DNA of 64,000 nucleotides from Thunnus maccoyii (taxonomy: Eukaryota > Chordata > Actinopteri > Scombriformes > Scombridae): positions 6,349,151 through 6,413,150 of the forward strand of contig NC_056548.1 in assembly GCF_910596095.1 (NCBI RefSeq). Direction: 5' to 3'. The position numbers and the translations under genes were made by a program. Below, piece by piece: positions 26,145-43,600 of this stretch (positions are counted from its first letter, which is position 1; each line of letters begins with the position of its first letter). The notes below the pieces were generated by a model that saw nothing but the letters and a program-made list of their open reading frames with translations, did no database searches and was not told where the DNA came from.

Positions 26145-26290
26145 AGTTTGTAGTTTGTTGTGGCTTGTTTTCCGGTTTGAGAACTGTCGCTTCCTTGTTT
26201 ATCATGTGACCACCGCTGACAGTCAGGTGATCGGAGCTCTTGCACGAGGCACAAGTCTTGGCGCGAAAAGATTTGACTTATGCTTTTTAC
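26145..26290 (-). promoter_or_regulatory. manba promoter/5' UTR with MiT/TFE-type E-box
   Basis: Short upstream region of manba. It contains TCATGTGA at 26202-26209, about 60 bases before the start codon, and TCAGGTGA at 26223-26230. TCAYGTGA octamers bind the MiT/TFE factors (MITF, TFEB) that drive lysosomal genes, which fits a lysosomal hydrolase. Binding and the transcription start are inferred, not shown. Confidence 0.45.
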
Positions 26291-27235
26291 ATTTTCAGGT
26301 AAATTATGTAACTTTTTTAAAAATGGTTTATTAAACAATACATTTACAAACAACAAGGCAAGTCAACCACGGTATTAAAACGTGGACATGTGTATGAGTA
26401 GTGACAGAAAACAAACAACAAACATAAAATCAAACAATAAATAAAATAATAATATAAATATATACATTTAAAGTGTATAAATGGTAGATAAATATAAATA
26501 AATAAATATATAAATGGTAAATAATACAACATAAACAAAAGAATAAATAACATTTAAAGAAATATATAAATTAACGTAATTCTGTCTTCAATTTAAATTA
26601 AAAGTCAGTACATTCAGGGTCTATTAATTTGAACAATTTTACACATTTCAGCAGTTCTAGTTGTGTAAAGATTAGTATAACTACTTTTATAAGTGTTAGA
26701 ATTTATATTTTAACAAGTAATAAATAGTTTGGTTACATTAACTGCATGATGTAAAATGAAGGCCTGTTGTAATTATTCAAACAAGTAATGTTTAGTGATG
26801 CTTCTACTTTTTCAGTGTTGAAGTCTGATTTCTGTAACATTTTGTGGGTCAAAGTTTTGTTGGATTCTTAAGTGCTGGTTAAATATTCTCAAATTCACAG
26901 TGATTGATTAGGTTCTCAATTCCAGGAACATCCATGTTGTTATCGGCAGGTGGTTCCATTTTTCATAAGATAAAAATATTCTTTCTTCATGTTTTCTAGA
27001 AGTAAACAAAACTCTCAAACCATAAACCAGTTTTACTAGACAGCTGAAGACGACTTCTCCCAGTTTTACTGGCACAAGATGTTATTCGATGAAACCAGCA
27101 TATAAAATGTGTTTTTCACTGTAATTTTAAAACACGTACATGATCGTTCATATTCAACAATAGAACTTTCATATTATACAAATGTGTAAACATTCACTGT
27201 GAGTGCAAAAACAAGACACACAAGTCATTTATTTT
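26291..27235. other. manba-ube2d3 intergenic spacer
   Basis: AT-rich spacer with ATAAATA-type low-complexity sequence at 26440-26560. No gene or clear repeat family seen. It separates the manba promoter from the E2 3' end. Confidence 0.6.
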
Positions 27236-30200
27236 ATGGTTTAAGTAACTTTATTGAAGGGAAAACTAAAAACAAACAGAGCCACAGGTTGATTATCAAC
27301 CACTGGCTTTGCATCAATATTTTAGGGCTACAAGAAGACAGTGTTCGAGTGGGCATAAAACTAATAGCTCATCTACTGACTTCTAAAGTTGAAAAAAAAA
27401 TAAAATAAAATGAAATTAAAAAAAAAAAAAAAAAAGAAAAAAATAGAAAGCCTTTGAGGGGAACCAAATTTTTTCCAACTGTTCAGCCTTACAATCCACT
27501 TAAATTTGCAGAAACATATCAGATATAATAGCCTACCTTTATTAACATGCATAAAATACAACATTGAAGTTCTTATATTTTGTTTCCTTAACATTTGATA
27601 TATACTGCTGTGCTTCTCTGTACACACACTTTGATAGTGGAATAAGATACAATTCTTTCCTCAGGTAATAGATTCCTATACTAATGATCAGAAGAACGTA
27701 CTGACGTCACACCAGTCCAGGAGGCAGATACAGGAGCCACGAACCAGTTTCTCAAAGCTTTCAGAGAATTGGCGTTTTTCAGATTTTACCATTTGCCCAA
27801 ATAAATTAAAGCCGATTTGAAACTTTAAAAAAGTTAGAGCAGAATTTCGGAGTCTGGCGAAGGAGAGGCTTTCTCTACAAATGCTCCTAGAAACCCGTCC
27901 AACAGGTGAGTCATGATCAATCCCACATCATCCGGTCGGTTACCCCGACCAGATCATCATGGGTTTGTTAAGCTATTCAGTGTCAGAAGACCAGTTGCAT
28001 CAGATTCTACTAAGTGTGTGCAGAGTAATGACTAACATCACCAATTTTGGGGTTTGAAAAACTCTTACTGGTGCATGCTCAAACCGAGTGTTTAGAACCA
28101 TGGTGATTTATTTTAAATTCTGTACAAAAAACGGGAGTCGAAACTTCACAGAAACTGGCACGTGTCCTTGAGAGAAAAACACTATCTTCTTATGAGCGCG
28201 CAGGTGGAAAAAGGAAGGGGGTAAAATGCTCTGATTAACAAAAAAATAAAGTGAAAAAAGAAAAACAGAATCCCGGAATTTTAAGTTTGAACCAGCAACA
28301 ACATTTTCCACCAGCTTTCCGAACGATGCCATCACATTGCGTATTTTTGTGTCCATTCTTTTGCCATTTTGGTGTATCTGGAAAAGAGAGGAAAAGAAAG
28401 AAAATTAAGGCTCAAGTCTACATAAATTACACAACTGTTTCACCTTTTTGTCAGGTTCTATTATAGCACATGCACTTAAGCACGTTGCTTTTTAAAAAAA
28501 ACAGGGCAAGACAAGTTAGCATCCCAACCGTATACGCACAAAATACTGTCCACTACGTACAAACTTCAGTTCCTAATTTGAAAAAAATGCAATAATCCAG
28601 CGACACGTCAGGCATCATCTTACCAAAACGACAAGACTTATATTTTTTTTGCAAGAACAAACCTTTTCATGCTGGAGTTAGTTGCTACATTTACATGCAA
28701 AGAGAGTATTTCTTCCAACCTTGTAACCCAAATAATTTAGTTCTGGGTTAGTCCATTTACGCACTAAGCAGATGCACTCATACCCTGAATACATATATAT
28801 ATATAAAATCCTCTAAAAATAGCCTATTACATCATTTATGGATGTATCCTTCTGGCCACTTTCCAGACCATACATTTTTATACTCGTTTCCTTCCAGGCA
28901 GCCACTGGTGTCCTTTCATTTCAGCACGTTATGAGTATCAACTTGCAAAGACTTGAATCGAGCTGTCAGCACAGACCGTTTAATAACACGCAGCCTTTGG
29001 TATGTTCAAGAACGCTGCGACACCTGGTTTCTGATCAGCTCTCAAACATTTTTCATACAAGAAACAACTAAACTCTCGTTTATTATCCTTCTGTCTTCTG
29101 GGCCTCAGTTTCAGACATCATAGCTCATGAATGCAGCGCTTTTTGGCAGCCAACTGTTGGCGTGTCCTCGAATGCAGCACCAAGAACATTTTTCAGACTG
29201 ATGACAACTGTTTCGTCGTGCAACAAAAACTACTGAGAAATAAAGAAGATCCATTACTGACTTGGATGGATTATCTATCTCCAGCGACTCTCGGGTCTCT
29301 GCAAGTTGATTTAACAAACATACTGAGAGGAATGAAACCAAAACCGATGTTATGTGTTGGACAATGATCAGCGGTAATTTCCACTCAGGTGTGGCCTTTT
29401 CAGAGACTTGTTTAACTCAATTTGTAAGTTTATTGTATGTGAAGAGACCTTTACCAATCCTCATTTGGTTTTTTCCCTACTTTATGTGCGAAAACCTGTT
29501 TATTTGGGTATATTTCAAAGCAACAAAAAGCCTTGCAGGACTATTAAAAGGTGCAGTGTGTAGAATTTAGGGGCATCTAGCAGAATGAAATATGCAGAAT
29601 ATGCATAAGTATGTTTTAATTAGCATAAAATCACTTAAAAACAAGAATAGTGTTTTCGTTACCTTAGAATGAGCCCTTTATAATTTATTTTTAATATAGC
29701 ACACCATGTTTCTACAGTAGCCCAGAATGGACAAACCAAATACTGGCTCTAGAGACGGCCTTTCGTGTTTTTTGTGAGTTTTGTGGCTACCATACGTGGT
29801 GGAGGGGTTGGGTGCAATCTGCAACCTCACCGTTACACACCGTTAAACCTTACACACTGGTCCTTTAATACTGGATTGTCATTTCCCTGGCTTGTATTAG
29901 GGGAAACCCACAACTGCTCAGTCCAGAGTACAGAGTCCGTTTTAACTGTGGGTGTGACACCACTGCGTTGGCAAAAAAAATAAAATAAAATCCTGTTTAT
30001 TGCCAGTAACTGACACACCCTGCAGGGTAGCAAGGTGCACGTAAAAAGCTCAACCCAAGATCTGAGTGAAGCTAAATAAGCTACGATACTCATGTGTGCA
30101 CATAGCAAGATATTAGTATAATCACAGTCACATATACATCATACACTTTGAGTGGGATCCGAACTGTTCATTATGCCAATGAGAGCTGAGTATCTCAAAA

Positions 30201-30258
30201 CAAAACCAACCAATCCCAGAGCACTAGCCAAGATGCAGCGCTGGCTCTTGGCCTTACC
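27236..30258 (-). other. Probable long 3' UTR of the ube2d3-type gene
   Basis: About 3 kb without protein-coding potential downstream of the E2 stop codon. On the minus strand an AATAAA lies at about 27247-27252, followed by AT-rich sequence, as expected at a transcript end; other AATAAA signals occur, for example near 28107. A MITE (29547-29869) is embedded. Small hairpin potential exists around GGTCGGTTACCCCGACC (about 27934-27952). The true 3' end needs transcript data. Confidence 0.45.
29547..29869 (+). mobile_element. TTAA-flanked MITE, copy 2
   Basis: Same family and orientation as 6322-6711, with inverted ends AAGGTGCAGTGTGTAGAATT and TACACACTGGTCCTTTAA and shared interior GTTTCTACAGTAGCCCAGAA. 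It is shorter because part of the centre is missing. Confidence 0.8.
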
Positions 30259-34995
<4,737 letters not shown>

Positions 34996-35440
34996 CTTCT
35001 CTTGGTGTTCTGCCCTTTAAATTGTCCGATCCAAGTAGTGAAGGGCAACCGTGATATGCCAGGATGATTTCGCTATCTATTCAATTCAACAATTGACGCT
35101 GAGTCAACTCGACGGCCTTTCTTCTCGAGCTAGCGTAGTTAGCTACAACTACGTATGCGCGGAGTTAGCTGGCTGTTTTATCCAGCTTATTCTCGCCCAA
35201 CCACAAACCTCAAACACGGCGTTTCGATAAGCTTCACTTTCCCTGTTGTTCTGACGTGTAATATTGGATTATTTCTCTCCTCCCGGTTGCGGCTGAATAA
35301 GTGCGTGTGCCAGGTGAAGTAACCCGGACGACAAAGCTCCTCTTTTGGTTTCGGTCGATGCAGTTAGCCGACTAGCGGCTGTCTTCATGTATTTGAGGCT
35401 TTCTGCTGTGAAGGCGGTCCGGCTGGCGATATTTGTCAAG
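34996..35440 (-). promoter_or_regulatory. CpG-containing promoter/5' UTR of the E2 gene
   Basis: Richer in CG dinucleotides than the surroundings (for example GCCGACTAGCGGCTG and CCCGGACGAC), directly upstream of the MALKRIHK start with no acceptor between. This is typical of a housekeeping CpG promoter. The transcription start is not determined. Confidence 0.5.
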
Positions 35441-35584
35441 ACCCGCCCTACTCTACCTCTGATTGGCTTACCCTGATATTCTTACCCAACCCCTAACCAA
35501 TCACACGCCTCATGCCTAAACCTAACCAATCCAACGAACGAAGGTAACGAGTACTAACCAATCAGAGCCAGAGTAGTGCGGGTC

Positions 35585-35757
35585 ATTCCGTCACTTTCCT
35601 AGGAAAAAGTGCGTACGGGTGGCTGCTGAATGGCGGGCCGGATGTGATAGCAGATATGTTACAAGCCTGTCATTCCGTCGCCATCCTAAGAAAAAATGCG
35701 TCCGGGTGGCAGCTGAGTGACAGGCCGGATGTGATGGCAGATTGGCTGCAAGCCTGC
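35585..35757 (+). repeat. Tandem duplication, about 86 bp x 2
   Basis: Units 35585-35670 and 35671-35757 share CATTCCGTC, TCCTA.GAAAAA.TGCGT, CGGGTGGC and GGCCGGATGTGAT.GCAGAT, with roughly 15 percent difference. The second is followed by 31 A. Confidence 0.85.
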
Positions 35758-35758
35758 T

Positions 35759-35760
<2 letters not shown>

Positions 35761-35791
<31 letters not shown>
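35761..35791 (+). repeat. Poly(A) run
   Basis: 31 consecutive A directly after the tandem duplication, so the pair could be the 3' part of a retroposed unit. Confidence 0.95.
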
Positions 35792-35793
<2 letters not shown>

Positions 35794-36169
35794 AAACCAG
35801 TCAGGACATGTCAGCGTTTAATTGCAATAAGGGCCCTTAATTATTAAAGTCCCCTTCCAGATCTTATATTAAGACATAAAAATGCTCTGCTTGGAACAAT
35901 GATGTGTGTCTGGTATGTTTTTTTCCACTGTTCATACATCTTTGACCTGTGACAATTTAATGTCATTTTGAGGTAGATATGTTTAATGCATGATGACACT
36001 GAAAAGGTTTTTTTGACAGACTGAGACTTTTGTCCATAATTAACCTTCCCTTTTGATTTTTTGATAGAATGGATTTATTAATATGTTTGATGACACTGTA
36101 AAATTCATGTCAGTATCTTGTTCTTTTTCTATTTTTTGACCTTTGGGGTTACATGGATTTGCATTGTTA

Positions 36170-36360
36170 TATTGTGTGTGTGTGTATATTCTGACTGGTG
36201 ACGCATGTGCTTTGTGTTAGTTCAAGGTGCTCATCAGTCAAACCAATCTCTGTAGTCCTCTGATTGGATGATTGAGGCAGCCCCTACATGGAAGTATCGT
36301 GATGCTGCCCATATACCTGATGAAAGTCGGACAGAGTGAAACGTTGTGATCTAATAAATA
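36170..36360 (+). repeat. Dispersed repeat tail ending CGTTGTGATCTAATAAATA
   Basis: CCTGATGAAAGTCGGACAGA followed by GTGAAACGTTGTGATCTAAT is a recurrent 3' tail of teleost retroelements. The body upstream is not recognisable as a reverse transcriptase. Confidence 0.45.
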
Positions 36361-36383
36361 TTTCAGCAGTTTTCAGAATAATT

Positions 36384-36455
36384 TAGCAGGTATTTAACGG
36401 TTAATTTTTAGGACATTTTACAAAGAGTGTGGTGCAATTTGGTACAAATTAGAAG
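36384..36455 (+). mobile_element. Half copy of the GGTACAAATT palindromic MITE
   Basis: TTAGGACATTTTACAAAGAG and GTGGTGCAATTTGGTACAAA match the left arm of the element at 57476-57722. Confidence 0.6.
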
Positions 36456-36480
36456 AAAAAACAGACAAAACATGTAAAAA

Positions 36481-36837
36481 AGACAGGTTCACAGTCTTAA
36501 AAACAACAGTCAGGTACCCAAACATGACCTCACACATTGAAATCGTTTTTTCTTGCCATAATTATTCCTCCTGTTCATACTGGCCATTAGAAGATGCCTT
36601 CATAATGCACTTACAGTGTAAGTGATGGGGGACAAAATCCACAGTCCTCATTAAAAGTTTATCTGAAGCTACTTCAGCCGTCCAAATGAGTCAAATCAAG
36701 TAGATATCTTTCAATGTTACAGTCTATTTAGTGCCAAAGTCCCTCTTTTTGTTACTATATTTGACTGTAAATAAAAGATTGTATATGTGGCAGATATCCA
36801 CTTGATATGACTAACTCAGACTGCTGAGGCCTCATAT
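36481..36837 (+). mobile_element. Partial copy of the long palindromic MITE
   Basis: Shares AACAACAGTCAGGT, CCTCCTGTTCATACTGGCCA, GATGGGGGACAAAATCCACA and AGATATC motifs with 11854-12687. It stops at CTCATAT, so the right end is lost. Confidence 0.75.
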
Positions 36838-37129
36838 AATAATAATAATAAACTTTATTTATATACTGTTTATACTATGAACATTTGCACATTCCTTCTC
36901 AATATTTTACACATTACATTCTCTTCAATTTAAACTCATAACATCTCTTTTCATTTAGAATATATTTTACATATTTTTAGTGTAAACAATAAACTTAAAC
37001 AATAAACCTGTTTCTGATTTTATTTTTAATGACTGTGAAACTTATACAGTAGATGTAGAATACTTTAATTATCTCAGTACATGTGATGTTCTGTTTAGAC
37101 TTCATAAATCTGACACACCATGCCAGCAC

Positions 37130-37679
37130 ACTGTGCACCTGTCATGATTTTATTAATAGAGAGAGACTTCAGTAAAAAAAAAAAAAAAAGTATACGTTCA
37201 CAGCAGTAAATTAAAACTGGTAGACAAACCTTTTGCAGTAAAAAAGGCTGATTCATGACAACTGTTGATGCTTTTTCTTTTGCCACATTCCAAAGATGCC
37301 AAACATGACAACTACCGGGACAATGAAGGGTTGAAATGAAAATTAATCAAACTCCATTTAGTTTCTCTCAAGTAAACATGTTTACATGTAACCTGCTAGA
37401 ATTAGGTAAATATTAACGCAAGATAATTGCTTTACAGTTACACATAATTTCTATTAATTTTAAAATTTTCTTTACAATTTCTGTACAGTCGTACGATGAG
37501 TGCATCATTTTCACTCGATACAATTTTGTCTCGAAATTCAATCCTGATGTATGTTATTTGTTAAACATTCATTACACTGTCTGGTAAAGGATACAATTTG
37601 TTTTCCTATTGGTTCACAGAGAGAAGGCAAATGTGGAGGATCACCCTTTTACACCCGTCAAGGCACTGATGCAGGGCAG
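37130..37679 (-). other. Probable 3' UTR of the rnf145-type gene
   Basis: Non-coding sequence after the stop codon at 37680. On the minus strand a candidate AATAAA poly(A) signal lies near 37149-37154, giving a UTR of about 500 bases. Confidence 0.4.
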
Positions 37680-40600
37680 TCAGTCTGTATGGTCTGTGCT
37701 TGTGCAAGAGAAGGTGGCATCCGAAGACAGCCGAGAGATCCGTGAGACAGGTTTGGCCTCTCTGAGCGAGTCCAGGTCCAAGTCTGAATATGTGCTGTTA
37801 CCTTTATGACTTCGAGGACCCTCTACAGAGTCTAAGAGTTCTGAGTTTTCATTACATAGTTCGACAGACCTTTGGTTGTCGCTCTCTGATAAGAGAGCCT
37901 CAGGATTGTCATCATAATTGTTTGTTTCTAATGAGTCAAAGTTGTTCCATGATTTATGTGTCCCAACACAACTGTCGTATTTACCGTCGCCGTTTTGTGG
38001 CACTAAAGAACAGGAAGTAGAGTTGTCTTCAAATAGAGTCAAATTAGAGTCAGATCTCCTCTCAAAAGCGTCCTCCCTCACAGCATCAGGAGCCGGCTGT
38101 GGTAGCCTAAACCTCACCTGAGCATCCTCACACTGCTCCTCACCGTTCTCCTCACCGTTCTCCTCACCTGGGTTGTACATGTTAAAAGGAGAAGTTTCAC
38201 CTGGCAGCACATGAGACCTAGAAATGCCTACTGAAGAGCAGCTTGACACAGGGCTGACAAAGCCAACAAAGTCTCCACTGGAGCTGAAACGAAGACCTTG
38301 GACGGCCTTCATGTGAGAATCAGCTGACTGGTCTTTATCAGCAGCCCCACTATCTCCGTCCTCAAAATTTTCCATGTCCTCCAGCTGCTCGGGGGGAACA
38401 GGAGCAACCACATCGCTCTGTGTCTGTTGGGACGCGCTGTTGTCCGGGTTCTGCTCTCTTTCTTGTGCAGCCGGATCTGGCCCTGCGTCTCTCGGAGGCG
38501 TAGCTGATGGAGCGTCACCTGAAGCCTGGCTCGGACCTGACGGCGTGGGTCGGACCGTTTGGTGGCACATGGGGCAGGTCTCCTGCACGTACAGCCACTT
38601 GCGGAGGCAGTTGCCGTGGAAGAAATGCCCACAGTTGGTGATCACGGCAGAGCTCATTTCCTGTAAAGAGAGACATGTTTGACTCAAAGAGGCATCTTTA
38701 AAAGCTCTTAAACCAGCAAATCGCAAGGCTATCATCTTCTCTGCAACCAAGATTAAGTGTCTGCTTCCTTGACGACAGGAAGGACTTATCTTTGTCAAGG
38801 CCAGGAATGGACTAGACAATATTCACTGGTTTAACAAAAAACATGGCTGAGGGCCAAATAATTATGCATAACCATACAAGCAGAAGTGAGGCTAAACTGG
38901 AAAAACAGGATCAACGTGCTTCAAAAAAAAGGTACACATGACATTTAGTATGACACACACACAGTACTGTATGTCCCATACATGTAGAGCTGGGCAACAC
39001 TGCCAAACATAGACGAATACAACATTTTTTAACTATATGTTTCAAGATAATGTGATGATATTTTGGGTATGATCAGTGAGTTTGTCATGCAGTGATTAAC
39101 AGCATCCAGCACTACAAGCATGATCTGGTGGTGAACAGAAGCCTTGACTGTCCTCTTGATACACTCCGTTCACCCCTGTCTGATAATCTCTTACATCACG
39201 GGTGAAGAAAGGCTCAACATCTAAGCAGTTCATCAATTTGCAAACATCAATTTTAAAGTAAAAATACAAGTAAATATTGTTCATCTATGTTTGTCCGATG
39301 TTAAAGCTCTGTGTGATAACTTGGTACAAACTGAGAAACACATGCAGAGTGGTTCAGTTTTTAAATATAATAAAAAATATATATAATCAAAAGAAGGCAA
39401 CTTGCTGTGCACGCCTACAATTTTGCCCCAATGTAAAACCCAGTAAACCATCAATGAGAACAGATGATTCTTATGTCTTTAATTAGGTTGAATCTAGGAG
39501 TAAAAACTGAAAATGAAAGACAGTAGTGCTTAAATTATAACCAGCTTTACACATTTAATAACTTTACAGATCACTGCTGAGAAAAGCACAGTGGTTAAAT
39601 CTGTTGTTAATCAGCCACAGAACTGTATTCAGATTTCTGACACAGCAAATCAAATTCAGTTAGTATAATCATAACACTATGACTGGTCTGAAAATATAGT
39701 CAGGAGGTGAGATATTTAAATCCTAAACCATGAATATTAAGGGTTATGATTGAGCTTTAGCTGTAAGATGATGTCGATTTCTCCCAGCTTTAGTTATACA
39801 ACCAATCAGACGACTTGACTTTGACAGTTTGACTAACCTGGAAGCAGATGGAGCAGACGTCGTTGTGTTGCTGCAGCTGCTGAGCTGTGGCTCTGGGGAG
39901 GGAGTTGATCTTCTTAGCGGCTTCCTGTCTGAGCAGGAAGCTTCTCCAGCCAGACTGAGCTCTGAGCCAAACGTTGAAGTAAGAGTGGATGATAATGACA
40001 GAGGCTCCCATCCAGCTCCACTCTCCGAACAGCGACTCCCAGGTGCCGTACGCCACCACGCAGAGGGCCACCACGAACTCCAGCACCCTGCTGACGGCGT
40101 TCACCCAGTAGATCACTTCGTCCAGGCTTTCGATCGGGTCGCTGCGAAACAGCTCGACCATGAAGAGGGAGTAGATCAGCATAGTGCCTGTAACCTGCAC
40201 GAACAGGAAATATCTTTATTACTTTTTTATATGGACCATGAAGGAGAGATGTAGAATTTCAGATTCTATAAATAGTGGCTTTCAGTTCAGCTTTAAGGAA
40301 AAGCTTCACCCAAAAGGTTTTACAGTGCCATGACTGTACACATTTTTTATCTTTTACAGCACCATGGCTGTTGACTGAGCTGCACAGGTTCACATGTATG
40401 AAAGGTGAAAGTAAAAAGAAATGAAAAACTCTTTCACTTTCACTCTTTCACCTCAAATGCCACTGATTAAAGCAAGTGTCAAACCGCCCGGCTCTTTGAC
40501 ACAGATTGTCATCGACTGAGCAGAAGTCTGTCAAGAATCACAGAAGGAATCATTTAACTTTATAAAGCTGCCCTAGAACTGCAGTTAATTAATAAAAATG

Positions 40601-43600
40601 TAAATTGTGTCAAAATGATGTTAAAGTAAAACATTTCAGTCATTTAACATATGAAGTATGTGAATACACTGACCATGCACGTACTAAACTGATCATTTTT
40701 ACTTATTTAAAGTAAAATAATTCAATCAGTTGCTGGAAAATCAATGATTCATTTGAGTTTTTAATGAATCACATTAATTTATTGCCAGTTGATTTAATTA
40801 TTGAGTTTATTTAACTTTAAACCTTCAAACACATGCACTGTAACAACTAATACAACTTGCTTTCTTGAACTTTTGACAAGACAGTCATGTGCAGTCAGTC
40901 TCCCTACCTGAAGTGAAGTAAGCATGCAGCTTGACACCAGAATAAGGAGCCAGAAGTCCATGTGGAAGAACTGGGAAATTTTATAAGCCATGAACACTGG
41001 GAAAACCAGCAGGAGAAGACACATGCTGAGGCCGCGGAAGTGTTTCCAGAGACTCCTAGAAGCAAATAAAAACACAGACCAACTGAAGGAAACGTTTTAT
41101 ACTGAAGTATGCCACTTTTTTTTTTTTTTTTCCCTTTTACTTAGAAAGCTTCACTTTCATCTTGTCAAAAGAAATACAATTGACTGCTTTTATTGTTACC
41201 TGTTGCGGGATGCACCCAGGGCTAGAATGACTGGGTCTGTTATCTCAATCATTGACTGCAGAGTGGAAGTGACCACGATGAAGAGGATGATACTGAGGAG
41301 GAAGGTGCGCTGCAGTGCCTGCATATCTAGCAGGCCCGTCTGGAGGGCGAGGAGGAGCAGAGTGACGCCCTCAGTCACACCTCTGACGACAAGAGTGATA
41401 AAGAATTGGAAGTCAGACGTGGGAGAAGTAACAAAGAACAACAGCACTTTGATTTTAGACTCACTGGTAGTAGAGAGTTCAGTTATTGTTTGGAAGATAA
41501 ATAAAATAATACACAACCAAACCTCTTATTATATGAGTTCATTAATGTTAAAACAGCGTTTTTGTTGGCATCATCTTTTCCTTTTATAGTTTTGATGTTT
41601 TAGTTTCTTTAACTGAATCACCTCACATTTGCTACTTAATTAAGCTTCATCTTATCTTCTCTTATGTGTAATGCTGCTCTTCATAGTATTAATTAATTGT
41701 AATTAAAATGTTAATAAAGTTGATAATTACATTAATAGACAGTAACACTGCCAAGAGTGTCTGGTTGCAAAGGGAAAACATTTCTCAGGAGTTATAAGTT
41801 ATTTCACCTAGAAAATCTCCTGCAATGTTTCCTTCCACTATGTGTAGAACTTAAAAAAAGTCTAACTTTAGCGCCCCCCCAAAGTGGTAACCAATGACAC
41901 CAGAGAGAAGCTATAATCGCATTTATAAAACACAAAATACTTGAAGAAACCAACAAACTGACACACACACACTTCAGATCCCCTCCAGACATGTTTAAGG
42001 CTTTTTTAAAAAATCTGCTTTGAAAAATAATTTGTGTCTCATAATGTTTTTCCACAGAAAAGTTCAATTACCACTGTTCTTAAAACTATATCTACTCCTT
42101 CTCCCTCATAGAAAAATCCAGAAATTAGTCAATTTTATTTTAAATTACAAAAGTTTAACTGCTGGAAACTTCATTGAAAAGTCTGTGCACTGGAGACTTC
42201 AAGTGTCCACATCACACACCACGACTGTCTCCTGAAGCAGTTGAAATGGCATAAATCATGTTCATAGGTACATATTTCAAACTCAGATTTATGTTGAGCT
42301 CAGAGAAACGTTCCCTCTTCAGCAGATGAATGTGAAAACATCCTTCTAGTGTCAAACTCTGCACATACAGTGTTTAATTCTGCACAGTGAAGCTCAAACA
42401 TCCAAGTGAAGTAACAATAAGCAAAACACATTTTTTGAGAGGAGGGGGACTTTAAATTTGGAAAGAAAGATGTGGAAAAACATTTCACCTGTGCATAACG
42501 TTCTCATTCTGAATAGCTGCATAACCTCCCAGGTAGAACTTGCATAGGTTGAGCAGTCCGAGCGCCAGATAGGACACCACGAAGGTCAAACCCAGAAGGG
42601 AGTATGGTGTGGCACAACATTCAGAGACGCTGCAGAGAGAAAACAGCAATGAGTGTGAGAAAAATGAAATATTTATAATGTCAGGTACAATTGCAAACAA
42701 AGGAACACACCACACCTTGTGAGCAGGAAGAACATGATTCCCTGATGGGCTGCGGAGGCGTTGCCAGACATGGCGTCTGAGCACAGCTGGACGATGAACA
42801 GAACGAACCAGAAGACACTGAAGAGCACTGGGACGGCAAACTGGTTCCACAGAGAGATTCCCACAGCCAGAAGTCTGTACAGCTCGATCACCTGAGGGAG
42901 CGGAAACAGACAGTAGACAGACAGCGTGATGAGGAATGTAAACACAGGACTTACAGTATAATGAACAAAAACAAAGAAAGAAAGAAAAACAGAAGTAAGA
43001 AATAGAGAAGTGTGAGCTCATGTATGAGAAATACTATGTGCTAAAACACAGAAGTCTTGCGAAAACCTGAAAAATAATTTAAATGTCTACCACACACAAG
43101 GATTGGCAAATTGGAAAAATGACAGAACAATCTTAAATAATGCTACACTAAAACTCTTGAAACATTACATAACATTGTTTACTGAGGCGCTTTTTAAAAA
43201 CTCGCCAAAGCTGTTAACAATCTAGAAAATAAATCATTGTTTGCATACGAGCCAACAAGCTCTACTCATGTTTTTAAGAAATTACAAAAACTACAATCTA
43301 TTTCTACAAACGTGACACATTGTGAAAATGTTTTAACAGAAAAAAAGACTAAGCGTACCTCCAGCTGAAGCAGCTCTGAGTAGGCAGCCCTTGCGAGTCG
43401 ATATGGCACAAAGAGATTCGAGAGGAGGAACACAGCGATCCCCGCTCCGGTCAGTCCCATGGAGAAAGTGTTGACGGTTAGCAGCGTGGCGTGAGGAGCA
43501 GCGCAGAGTCGGGCCAGCAGGGGGAGCATGTGAGCAGAGAACAAAAACACCTTTCTGGTCTTCATCAGGAAGGCACACAGCGTGCTGAGAATGATCTGAC

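Noticed and set aside
39829-40254. Plus-strand open frame of 141 codons
   Set aside because: Shadow of rnf145 exon 39838-40194, which matches the family on the other strand.
40990-41589. Plus-strand open frame of 199 codons
   Set aside because: Antisense to two rnf145 exons and the intron between; coding signal is on the minus strand.
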